DNA of 64,000 bases from positions 10,566,889 to 10,630,888 of the forward strand of contig NC_060896.1 of NCBI RefSeq assembly GCF_014805685.1. The letters run 5' to 3'. A model generated the notes under the pieces. The model saw only the letters and a program-made list of their open reading frames with translations, was not told where the DNA came from and searched no databases. The translations under genes were made by a program, and so were the position numbers. Below, piece by piece: positions 14,601 to 27,225 of the stretch; within the stretch, counting starts at the first letter, position 1; each line of letters starts with the position of its first letter. This stretch comes from Silurus meridionalis. Taxonomy: Eukaryota; Chordata; Actinopteri; Siluriformes; Siluridae.

Positions 14601-16503
14601 GGCTAAAACAAAATGTCTGCAGCCCTCCACCCTCACTACATGCATTTAATGATATTTTCATCTCTCCCTTTTCAAATTCATGTGTGATTGCTAGCAGCAA
14701 AAACACTCCCCTCAGTCATATTGCCCATTACAACTAAGGCTTTTAGATTAGATTAAATTAGATTAGATTAGATTAGCACCTTTAACTGTGTGCAGCATCA
14801 GTTCTGAGGACTTCTCAGAAAGAAAAAGAAAAACAGTAGCTAAACTTTAGATTTATAATAGTATGTATTTGTTGTGTTGTGATCGGCTCTTGGAGTTGTG
14901 CATTGTGTTGTGATTGGCTCTTGGAGTTGTGCATTGTGTTGGGATTGGCTCTTGGAGTTGTGCATTGTGTTGGGATTGCCTCTTGGAGTTGTGCATTGTG
15001 TTGGGATTGCCTCTTGAGTTGTGCATTGTGTTGGGATTGCCTCTTGGAGTTGTGCATTGTGTTGGGATTGCCTCTTGGAGTTGTGCATTGTGTTGGGATT
15101 GCCTCTTGGAGTTGTGCATTGTGTTGGGATTGGCTCTTGGGGTTGTGCATTGTGTTGGGATTGCCTCTTGAGTTGTGCATTGTGTTGGGATTGCCTCTTG
15201 AGTTGTGCATTGTGTTGGGATTGCCTCTTGGGGTTGTGCATTGTGTTGGGATTGCCTCTTGGAGTTGTGCATTGTGTTGGGATTGCCTCTTGGAGTTGTG
15301 CATTGTGTTGGGATTGCCTCTTGGAGTTGTGCATTTTGTTGGGATTGCCTCTTGGAGTTGTGCATTGTGTTGGGATTGGCTCTTGGAGTTGTGCATTGTG
15401 TTGGGATTGCCTCTTGGGGTTGTTTGCTGTGTTTTGATTGACTCGTGTTGCGGTGTTGTGATTGGCTTTAGGGCTGTTCACTGTGTTGTGATTGGCTCGG
15501 AGATAATTTGGCGATTAAAAAGCAGAACAGCTCGGTATGGTTTCCGGCGTCATGAGGACATTGTTTGGTGTGCACGCTGCAGGTGGGGTGTCGGTGTAAG
15601 CTAAATTAAAGCGTGTCTTTCCGGCGTGTAATTAGAGTCGGGTGTAATTTTACGAGTCCTCCACTCCCACCAACACTTTTTCCTTCGTTTGTTTGGGAGT
15701 TAGTTAATGAGAAGGATGAATGAGTGTTTCAGTGCAGTGTGTTGAGTTTTAGTGCAGCACCGACTGTAGAATAATGAGTGTGTTTTTATGCTAATGAGCG
15801 CGCGGGTCTCCTCTCAGGTGACACTTTTGCTTTAGCATCGATTAAGACGTTGATTCACTCAGCGGGCAGATCAACATACCGTGTGTGTGTGTGTGTGTGT
15901 GTGTGTGAGAAGGGGAAGAGAGTGTCATACCGCTCAGGGAATCCAGCTAGACTGATGATTATTTTTTAGTTTTTGCACCACTTTAGTTTTAATGTTACCA
16001 CTATAGTTGATCGTAATCTATTAAAAAATACAAGTCTGAAAACGACGTTTTAATTAAACACACCTGGAAATGTTTCGACAACGTGGTCAAGCTCTGATGG
16101 GGGTTCCTACCTACTGGAGTAAATTCAGAACGTTTCTAAAGGTATTATCTCTCAAATACTTATTTTTTTTTACATTAGAATTGGTTTCAATTAAATCTCC
16201 GACCTGTTTTTGTTAAATAGCCGAAAAAGTAGGTGTTTTTTTGTTTAGTTTTTTAAGTTAATTAGTAACCATTTGACCTCTTCACCTTAGCATGGTTAAC
16301 ATAGACGTGTGCAAGTGAACTTTTCTGAGTTCAGTATTTTAAAAAGTAAAACATTAAATGTATTTATTCTTAAGGATTTTCTGTCGCTTCTCAAAAAGGT
16401 ATTAGTGTAGGCTTTGTTTAAGCTCACCTCCTGCAAACATGGACACTGCTTTCACATCCCCACTCTAGATTTACAGCCTGTAGTTTTTAAATTGAATTTC
16501 TGC

Positions 16504-16538
<35 letters not shown>

Positions 16539-17436
16539 TAGATGCCTGCATCTTAATTATCAATGCTTGTAAATACAAAATAGTTCTAGAAATGGGGACA
16601 GTGCTGAGTCCTCATAAACAAGTGCAAGCCAAAAGCTGCCTTTTTAGTTCAATAAACAAAATCAGATTTATTTATTTATTATTCATCCAAATTTCACTAA
16701 AATGTATTGCTCCTGAATGCCAACAGGCACATTTACTGCTTAACCATTAGTGTAAATAAAACCACTGTCTCCTTGGTTTGTTTTATTGTTAGATGTGCTA
16801 CACATTAGGTAATTTGACTAGTGCCATCGAACTTGATTTGAACTTAAACGGGTCAATAAATTCATATTTCTCTGTGCGTTTATTTATTTACATTTTTTTT
16901 AAGAAATCAGTGTTGACACTTCTTTACTGTGACCATCGAGGGAAAATACATTTTAAGAATTACATTTGAGGAGAGGATCTGCTGAGAAATCAGTCGTTCA
17001 TGTTTACAAACTAGTCATTGAACCATGATTTTATTGTATTTTTTTTTTTATGCTTACTTTGATTGGTTGAAGTACACTGCTGGGTCCACATCTTAACACC
17101 AATCTGCTAATTGAAATCCTCCAGTAAATTTTATTTATTTATTTTTTTTTATTATTTTTTTTTAAATTGATTAAACTTTAGACTTCTTTTATTACCTGAT
17201 ATTTGTGTGCTGCGAAAATAAGCTACCTTTAATGTTTGTTTCCCCCCCCCCAATATAAGACACTGTCTCTTCAGAGGCAAATGATGGAGAACCTGATTAT
17301 AGCCAGAGCCAGACAAGATGCTGTATCCTTTATTTATAAGATGTCAAACTGCAACCAGATCTAAATGTACCTACATTTTATGAGATGATCTGAGACCAAC
17401 GTTGCTATAGACATTAATATGTGAATGCGATTGTTT

Positions 17437-17505
<69 letters not shown>

Positions 17506-20500
17506 CAGGAAATCCTGTGATTCATAATAGTGCTAACTATGGACAACGCCCCCAAAAGTATATATTGGTCATATGTTTGACATTTGATGTGTGCAGTAGG
17601 TCAAACTTGTTGACTGAAAGAAAAGCGATCCATATTGATTTGTTGCAAAGAAGACATCAGCATCAATTTTGGAAAAAGGGGGGAAAAAAGAGCACTGTTA
17701 TGTTTTCAAGTCAGATTTTCCTGAATTATTGCAGATAAAAATTGCATAATCAAGCTTTGGATTATGAGGACAGAAAAAATGAAGAATGAAAATGCCTGGA
17801 ATGCATATAAATTATTTGACAATTTTAGAGGACTCACTAAGGACTTGCGTTTTGAAGTTTTCCTCAATAACTAAAGCTCCAAAGGAAAATGGAAGAGAGA
17901 AGACTCAGGCTGCAAGAGCAAGCAAACAGGTGAAACTTTTTTGTTAAAATTTGAAAAAAATATATATATTTATAAAAAAAAATTCCAGGCATTTGCAAAG
18001 GTAAAATGTCTTTATTTGATGCTTCCTTGTAACAAATTACACCCTTATTTCTTACACGATGCCAGCTGACTTTTCCTGCATGTTGCTCTTATTGTTATAA
18101 AAACTGTTACGATGACTTCCATCTTTATGTATACAGGATGCAGATTTGTGTTTTTTCCTACAGGAAATTTTCTTCATCTGTGATTCTGACACCTGAGGAG
18201 CAGGAGCAACGAGTTCTATATGCAAATATATTAGAATATGAGCAAGATCATGTAAGTGTTTTTGTGAATGACACTTAAATGTGCAGTTCACTGGATGTTT
18301 GTTATAATTTACATAAAGCAGGTAACCTTTGAAACATATTTTCTTTTAAATTATGTTTGGTTCTTTAGGATTGGCCTAAGGTATGGAAAGCTAGCTTGAA
18401 GAAGAATCCAAATGATTCAACTTTGGTTTCAGGCCTAGTCACCTATCTTCTTAGGTATGAACTCAAAAAGACATGGTTGGTAAATAAGGATTTTAAGATA
18501 ATGTATTTATCTTGTTACCATGTTGCTTTTAATAAAAATCTTTTTTTTATATTTAAGCTGTCCAGAGCATCCTGTTGTGAAGTTATTAAAGAAGCTCCAG
18601 TATGAAGTTTATAACAGGCTGTACCCCATAATAAGCCATACTGTTCCTCCAAGTCCAACACCTGGCCACGCTGTTCCATTAAAGCCTTCACACAGTGCAC
18701 AGAGCCTGCTGCTCCCTCAAAGTCCACCGTGTCAGCTCAAGCCTAGCCTAAGCCACAGCCTATCAGATGCTTCCATCTCACTCTCACCACTCCCTGACCT
18801 AAACGCTAACAATGCAGCCTCAAAAATAGATTCAGAAGTGCTCCCGACCCCAGTTCCTCCAGATCGAGAGAACTCTTTTGAGGATCTTGAGCAGTATATG
18901 GCCCAGCTGGACTGGGCTTCAGCTTGTACAGGTGACACACTCTCTGATATGACCTTTGACATGACCCATAGTGACATGGAAGCTCACCTTCAAGACCTGG
19001 AGGAGCGAGCTTTAAAAGAACACCTGAAAGCTACAGTCAAAGACATCCACAATGCCATTGGTAGGCAAGCATGCTTACAGTGCCTTCGGAAAGTATTCAA
19101 GCACTTCACTTTTTCCACATTTTTATGTTACACCCTTATTCGAAAGTGGATTCAACTCATTATTTTTCTCAAAATTGTACAAACAATACTCCATTATGAT
19201 GACATGAAAGAAGTGTGTGAAATTTTTGCAAATGTATTCAAATTAAAAAGCGAAAAAATATTCATCACAGCCTTTGCTCAATATTGTGTTGAAGTACCCT
19301 TGGCACAAATTACAGCCTTTTAAAATTAAAGTCTTTAAATATGATCTTACAAGTGTGGCACACCTATTTTTGGGGCAGTTTCTCTCAATCTTCTTGGCAG
19401 AACCACTCAAGCTCCATCAGGTTGTATGAAGAGCATCGGTGCACAGCTATTTTCAGATCACTCCAGAGATGTTTAATTGTGTTCAAGTCTGGGCTCTGGC
19501 TGAGCCACTCAAGGACATTAAAAGAGTTGTTCCGTAGTCACTCTGTTGTTATCTTGGTTGTGTACTTAGGATCGTTGTCCTTTTGGAAGATGAAGCGTTG
19601 CCCCAGCCTGAGGTCCAGAGCGCTCTAAAGCAGGTTTTCATCAAGAATGTCTCTGTGCATTGCTGCATTCATCTTTCCCTCGATCATGACTAGTCTCCCA
19701 GTTCCTGCTGCTGAAAAACATCCCCACAGCATGATGCTGCCCCCACCATTGTTTTGGCCTGGTGAGCGGTGCCTGGTTTGGCCTGATACTTGGCGTTCAG
19801 GCCAAAGAATGTTCGACATATTTTGTTTCTGATGGTCTAAGGTTCTGTCAGATGCTTTTTGGCAAACTGCAGTTGAGCTGATGTCTTTTTTACTGAGGAG
19901 TGGCTTCTGTCTGGCCTCTCTACCATACAAGCTTGATTGGTGTAGTGCTGCAGAGATGGTTGTTCTTCTGGAAGGTTCTCCTCTCCACAGAGAAACGCTG
20001 GAGCTCTTTCAGAGTGACCTTCGGGTTCTTGGTCACCTCCCTGACTAAGACCCTTCTCCCCTGATCGCTCAGTTTGGCCGGGCGGCCTGCTCTAGGAAGA
20101 GTCCTGGTGGGTCCAAACCTCTTTCATTTACGGATGATTAAGGCCACTGTGCTCATTGGGGTCTTCAATGCTGCAGAAATCTTTCTGTACCTTTCCCCAG
20201 ATCTGTGCCTCGATACAATCCTGTCTCTGAGGTCTACAGACATTTCCTTGGACTCCATGGCTTGGTTTGTGCTCTGACATGCAACTATTCTCTGTGGGAC
20301 CTTTTATATAGACAGGTGTGTACTTTTCCAGATCATGTCCAATGAACTGAATTTACCACAGGTAGACTCCAATCAAGTTTAGAAACATCTCAAGGATGAT
20401 CAGTGGCTGCAGGATGCACCGGAGCGGAATACTTGTGTACATGTGATTTTTATTTATTTCAGGTTTTTTTTTTTTTTTTTGGTTTGTTTGGTTTTTGTAT

Positions 20501-23500
20501 TTAATAAATTGGCTTAGATTTCAAACAAACTTCTTTCACGATGTCTTTATGGGGTATTGTTGTGGAAAATGTGGAAAAAGTGAAGGGATGTGGATGTTTA
20601 AAGAAAGAACATAAGAAAAATATAATTTTACAATAATTGTGATTGTGTTTAATGATTGTCTAAATGAATGCTTTTGTCTCCCCTCTTTAGATCGGCTGCT
20701 GTCTCTGTGTCTACTTTCTTTTGAATGTCTCAACACTGCAAGCTCCAAAGACCAATGTGTAGCATGCATAGAGGAGGTCTTCTTCACCCCAATATGGGGC
20801 CCTCTACTGGCACTTTTTAGGTATTCCAAGTTTTATAGTATGTTGATTTTGATTTAGTAAATATTAATTAGTTACAGTTTTGATTAGAGATCAACTTGTG
20901 TTTTGCATGTAGAGTGGCACTACAACTGGGTGTTTAATATAGAAATACTGGTAGGCAGTCCATTAACACGATTCTGTATAACCCAATGCTAAATAAATCA
21001 AAATGAAGAACATGGAATAAGTGAAATTGGTTAGCAGTCTGTAATGATTAAATACATACAAAATAAATATTGAGCAGCTTGCCTAGCACATTACGTATGC
21101 ATGGGTTTAGCCAGCATTTTACAAGCAATTGGCAGCTCACTTGTAAAGTGTTTGAGTCAGGTGAGTTATAGCAGTAAAAATGCTGGGATTTGGGTGTAAT
21201 CCAGGAGTCAGGTGGAATAATTTTAGTATGGCAGGTTTGTTTAAGTTCTTTAAGTGAACCTGTCTGGTCTTGAAATGTTTTCATTATCAGAAAAGAGCTG
21301 CACCCTGCTATGTTGAAAGAACCAAAAAAAATGCCTAGATATTTTTTGCAAATACCGATTGAAAGAGTGTACCACCGTTGACTGACTCAACTATAAAACT
21401 GAACTCAATCTCTACAAATTCATTTCAGTGCCAGTGTTTGCTCAGTCTTAACAATAGAGGGTGCTCTTAAGCTAAAAACAAATGAAGTTATTCAATGTGT
21501 CATTTCTATGTGTCTGTCTAAACTAATCATTTATTAATAGCCTGTTTTTTAGTTAATGTGTTAGAGCAGGGAACGCAATTAATTTTTATTGCCAAAGACA
21601 CTATTAAAATGCCCTGAACATCTGACTTTCAAATAGATCTGCATTTCTGGAAATATAAAAATCAGATCAATAGCAGATACTGTTGCCCTCTGTAACTAGT
21701 TTAAAGCTGTCCTCCTAAAGGCAGTCGTCCTGTATATCCTTGAGCTTTTTTTTCCGTACAAAACTGTTTATTTTCTAACTATGCTTTAGGAAGGTGAATC
21801 AAGATCGCGAGCAGGCTTTTGAGAGCAGTGTTCTCCTGTACCGTAATATTTCACCTGGTGATATTGGTGTAGCAGACAAACTGTTTCCCAAAGATCCTGC
21901 TGTACTGCATGGTTCCTACCCATACGAGTCTGCAGTGCAGGAACTTCAGCTCCTCTGTAAAGACTGTTGTCCTCAGAAGAAGCTAGAATGCATAGGTGAG
22001 ATCCCCTGGCATAATAACATGTGGTAGTTAGTAAGTAATTAATTAGCTCATATAATGGCCATCATTAATACATTTTTTATATTGGGGGAATAATTAGATT
22101 TGATTTCATGGAAAATATCGAGCAAGCACTGAATTTGGCTAAAACATTTTGTTATTGTTTTACACTTCAGTGAGAACCTTACGGCTCATTTGTGCCTGTG
22201 CTGAGCATTACCGTCTCCTTCAAGAAAACGATCCATCACCTAAAACGGCAGCCATGTAAGTAGGCCAAGTTTGGCTTGTGCACTAGTGAATGCTCAGCTT
22301 GCTGTCTACTTGCCTTCATTCTTCTGCCTAGCATTGAACAAAAGTTTGGGAGAGACATGAGGAAGTTGATGTGGATGTTTTTGAGTTAAGTAGGCGACCT
22401 CCTGCATGTCCCTTTAGCAGTCTGTCAGATTTCATCAGACCCCACACTGGTCAAAGCATAGCAGGGGGGCTGTCTCAGCCCTAGGCTCTCAGTGGGATGC
22501 TCTGAAATGGTTAGCGTGTTAAGTGGGTCGTTCTTTCAGGGACAAATACAGGCCTCGACATGGTGTCACAGGAAAGTGACAGAATGCTGTTGGAGGATTA
22601 GTCAGTTAGCTGCCTGGAAATAAGAGGGGACATCAAATGTAGATAGGGAAGAACTGTATTATATAAGATATTAAAGAGAATTTAATTTGACATTTCTCAA
22701 ACAAAATTACATATTTTCACTAGTACAGGCAAAGAATGGGTGTCCTTGTTTACTCTAAATAGTAGTCAGAGTTTAAGGTGCTGAGATTTTCATTGGGAGT
22801 GACGAGGATGGACAGGATTAGAAACGAGTTTATTAGAGGGGCTGTACATGTAGGACGTTTGGGAGACAATGTGAGAGAGGCTCGACTGAGATGGTTGCTT
22901 CATGTGCAGAAGAAGGACATGGGGTATATATGAAGAAGGCTGAGGATTGAGTCACTAGGCAGGAGGAAAAGAGGAAGGCCAAAGAGGAGGTTTATGGATG
23001 TGGTGAGGGAAGACATGCGGGTAGTTGGTTTGAAAGAGTCAGATGTAGGGATCAGGGGGGTATGGAGATGGACGATCCGCTGTGGTGACCCCTAATGGAA
23101 GCAGCTGAAAGATGACTTGCTCTAAATAACAAAAAATAATATCTGAAATATTAATAATATCTGAAATAAATGTTTGATGTTTAAAGATTGGAAAGTAAAA
23201 TGAAGTAATTAGGTTGTTTTTTTTTCCAGTGGCTTAAGCTTTCATCAACTTTTTATCCCTTTTTAATTTATTCCCCCTGTAACTGTAATATGTTGGGCTG
23301 GTTGGCCTGTGCATGCAAGATAGAGTTGTATTTGTCCATTAAATCTAAGCAGATAACAGACTGCTCAGCTGTGGTGTTGGGAGGTTTTATTTTAGTTTTC
23401 ATTAAATACATTTGTAATCAAGGCAATACATGTGAGCTCATACAGGCATCATGTTAAATAATCTGAATGAAGCTGAATGACTGTGCATCATGTCTGTTTA

Positions 23501-25288
23501 GCTCAACGTTGTGCTTTTCAGATTTCCAGAATCTACTGGCTAATTTGGATTTATTGGATAGGAAATGTGCGTGTTTGTGTCCTGTTTGAGTTTTATTTAG
23601 TACCGTGTTAAAATGTTCTATTACCAGAGCTGTGTGTGGCTTCGGCCTATAATGAGTATGGGTTAAATTTATTGCAATTGCTCGAGGGAACTTTTTGTGC
23701 TTGGTATCAAAGTTATATAAATATATCTATGATTTTAAAGTGGCAGTAGAGATTGGTACGCTTGCTGCCCTTTTTTTTTTTTAGTTTGTGCCTGGCGGTT
23801 AGGGCTTGTGAATTTGCTCATGCATGTCTGCACAGGAACAATTAAAGTATTCTAACCCTTTTTCATTCTCTTGCATTGTCTGATTTCTTTTTGTCTCTTT
23901 ATTACATAGTCTAAGACACTTTTACACACTTTTTACACTTTTTTTTTCCCTTCACTTGATCAGTTTATTTTGTATTTTTTGCACACTTGTCCCCATTCAT
24001 TTACTGCCTTTTAAATTAAGAGTGGATCTCATGGTGCACTGTTTGAGGTAATCTGGGTTTTTTTCCCCTTCTGCTTAACACCCCACACCCTCCATATATT
24101 TTTTTTTTTTATTTTTATTTTTTTTTACTCACTCACCTGAGGACCTTGCAGTGAACCTTTTCCTCATTTTGCATGTCTATAGGATTGACACGTCTATGTA
24201 ACCTTATGTATTTTGGCAAAACCCTCATGATCTATGAAGTTTAATTATTACTACATGATCCAAGAAAAACAATCCAAATTCTGATCACATTCAGTCATTC
24301 AGGCAAGACCTGAAACTCGACTTTACTAGATATAAGTATTAATTCTATACACCTGGAATTAGATATTTTGGCATGGCTTCACTATGTAAAGCTTGTTGCT
24401 ATGTCCACTGCTCAATTGCTTAGCTGAAAGATATCCGGTGTCCTTTGGGCCAGCAAGAAAGAGGACACCCAGGTACTTTCTCACGCAAGCACGCCTCAAT
24501 CCAAAGCGCGTGTGAATACTTGTGGGTTTTGCCAAGTGGTGACTTTGAAGGATTTGCACTTTGCATGAGTGCACCATCTGAAATACCAAACAAGAGCCTC
24601 TAGACATGAGAAGACATGAGAATGTTCGAAGTATTACTGTTCATTAGAAAGAATGATCATACTTTTATCTCCTTTCCCTTTTCTTTCTTACAGTGGAGCA
24701 GATGATTTGCTGCCCATTTTGTCTTATGTGGCTTTGCGCTCTGAACTGCCTCAGCTAGTCTCTGAATGTGCTGCGCTGGAAGAATTCATCCACGAGGGGT
24801 GAGTCCCTGAAATTCAGAACCCACTTATTCTTCTCAAGTCTGCAGTGTGTTGTATGGCTTGCAGTGGCAGGCTATCAGGACCAGCAAGGCCTTCTCTGCT
24901 GGCCTAAACCTTTTTCCATATATATGTATTAAATTATTTCCAATAGTCTTATTCTCTTCCTTTCATAGCTTTTCTCTTTTTTGCTGCTTCCAGTAGTGTA
25001 TGTTTCGGTTAGTTTCTATCCAATCATATTTCAGCGATTACGTTTTGAGTCGATAGTTGATTGCTGTAACTATCGGCAAAAAAAACATACCGATACCATG
25101 CTGAGAAGGTCCGCTGTCATTACAAGAGCTGCCTCTAGAGGTTAATCACTGATGCCAATTGCTGTTTGTTTTACAAAACTGCGCACTGCACGGAGAGCAC
25201 TGTTATATATAATTAGGGCCCGAGCACCAAGGAGCAGGCCAGAATGGCCTGCACCAGAGGTGCGAAGCCCTATTGTTTTCCTTAGAAT

Positions 25289-25319
<31 letters not shown>

Positions 25320-27189
25320 TTATTATTAGGGCCCGAGCACCGAGGAGCAGGCCAGAATGGCCTGCACCAGAGGTGCGAAGCCCTATTGGTTTCCTTAGAA
25401 TTTATTTATTTATTTATTTATTTTTTATTTTTTACACACATTGGTCATTAGAGGTCCCTTAACATACTCGAAAACTCTTGAAATTTGGCACACACGTCAG
25501 AGTCCTTTGTCACTAGGGCCGGACAAAGGCCGGTATTAAGGCGTGGCAGGGGGGCTCTGTAGCGCCCCCTGAAATTCAAAACCAAACATTTGTGCACAGA
25601 TCGGGCAATTATGTTCGCACATGTACGAAAGTTGGTACGCATATAGATCTCATCGAGCCAAACAACGTTCGCCCTCTAAACTATGAGCTACGCCCAACAG
25701 GAAGTCAGCCATTTTGGTTTGTTTTATAAGTGCATGCAGTGAACTTTTAAATACTCCTCCTAGGGAATTCATGCGATTGACATCAAACGTGGCGAACATG
25801 ATGCCGAGACATTGGACTTGCTAAATTGCGAAGGGATTTTTGATATCTCGAACGGTGCTGCCATGGCGAGGCGACAAATTTATGGCGAATTCGGAGAACA
25901 GGAAGTGTTTAATATCTAAAGCAAAAAAATGTCTTATTCAGATGACACGCTGTGTATATGTTCTGCCAAGGATTCCGTTCGCATCGATGTGCCTATTGTG
26001 AATCTCGGACATAGCGACACCAACAGGCGCCAGGAAGTGTGTCAGTCACAAAAGGTGGATTTTTTGACAGTTGCATGTGGTGAACTTTTAAATACTCCTC
26101 CCAGGATATTTATGCGATTGACACCAAACGTGGTCAACATGATGCTGAGACATTGTAGATAATAAATTGCGAAGGAATTTTTGATATACCTCGAACGCTG
26201 TTCCCATGGCAACGCGTCAAACTTTACTTTTATGTCAGGCATATTTAAGGCTTTTGGCATGCTTAGATTACCTTGAAATTTGACACATACATCACATTTG
26301 ACAAGTCACATACATCTCAAGTGTGGACAAAAAGGTCGAACAATGGTGTGTCTCTTAAGTGGCTCACTAGCGCCCCCGTTTGTCTAAAATGTGGGGTTTC
26401 TTTTACCTACAGTCCCCAAATGGGTCAGTAACAACATAAAATAGTCCACTGATATTTACCCACTTGATGCACTTGCCCACCGTGCATTGCTTTCTGGGGG
26501 GCACCGTATAGCGATACACAAACATGCGAGGGCCCGCCATCGCTGCTTGCAGCTATATTTTATTATTGATATAATGTACTAATTTATTTAATTTTTATAA
26601 ATCAGTACTGTTTATTTTTGTAATAAAGTGCAGTACTATGTAGATGGATTTTTTTATTATTATTTAAAAAAAAGTTTTATCCACTGTCTACTTTAAAAAA
26701 TGTCTGATTAATCAGTTATCAGCAAGTACAATCTAACATAATTATCGGTATCTGTAAAATCCAATATTGGTCGACCTTTAGTAATGACATTTAATCTCGC
26801 TGCATGAGGTCCCTGTCTGTGATGGAGCTCTCATACTGCATTGCTCTGTAATAATATTGATGGTTTCTATAGCCACTGAAAGTGCTTTTAACAACAGCAA
26901 ATTAGTGGAGAGAAAGCATAAAACTTCTGCTATGTGTCACCAGTTCAAATGGGTATTGGAATTTCCACTTGGTGCTGCTGCTTGTAAATTGTTGTAAATT
27001 TATTGTAAAGGATTCAATTCTATATTATGTCTCGAGGACTGCCCCACTCTTGGGTGCTAGAATGCGCTTGCGTGCCTGCTGAGACCACAGTCAAGAGCTC
27101 TGTTTATCTCTGTAAAAGCCACCCTTTTTTACAGCCTGGTTAGGTTGGCAGTGATATGGGAATTTCCATTACACTCTGGTTTGCCTTTT

Positions 27190-27225
<36 letters not shown>

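Noticed and set aside
14871..15445. CRISPR-like array
   Set aside because: Units are contiguous with no unique spacers, and the genome is a vertebrate; it is a minisatellite.
14815..15604. Long open frames (up to 241 aa) on both strands
   Set aside because: They are translations of the 31-bp minisatellite; the same peptide recurs in shifted frames.
17421..17738. YIYIYI-rich protein, also at 58849 and 59234
   Set aside because: Translation of (TA)n microsatellites.
18520..19323. A single 267-aa plus-strand gene
   Set aside because: Only 18558-19060 is exon 10 of VPS9D1; the flanks are intron and Tc1 terminal repeat.
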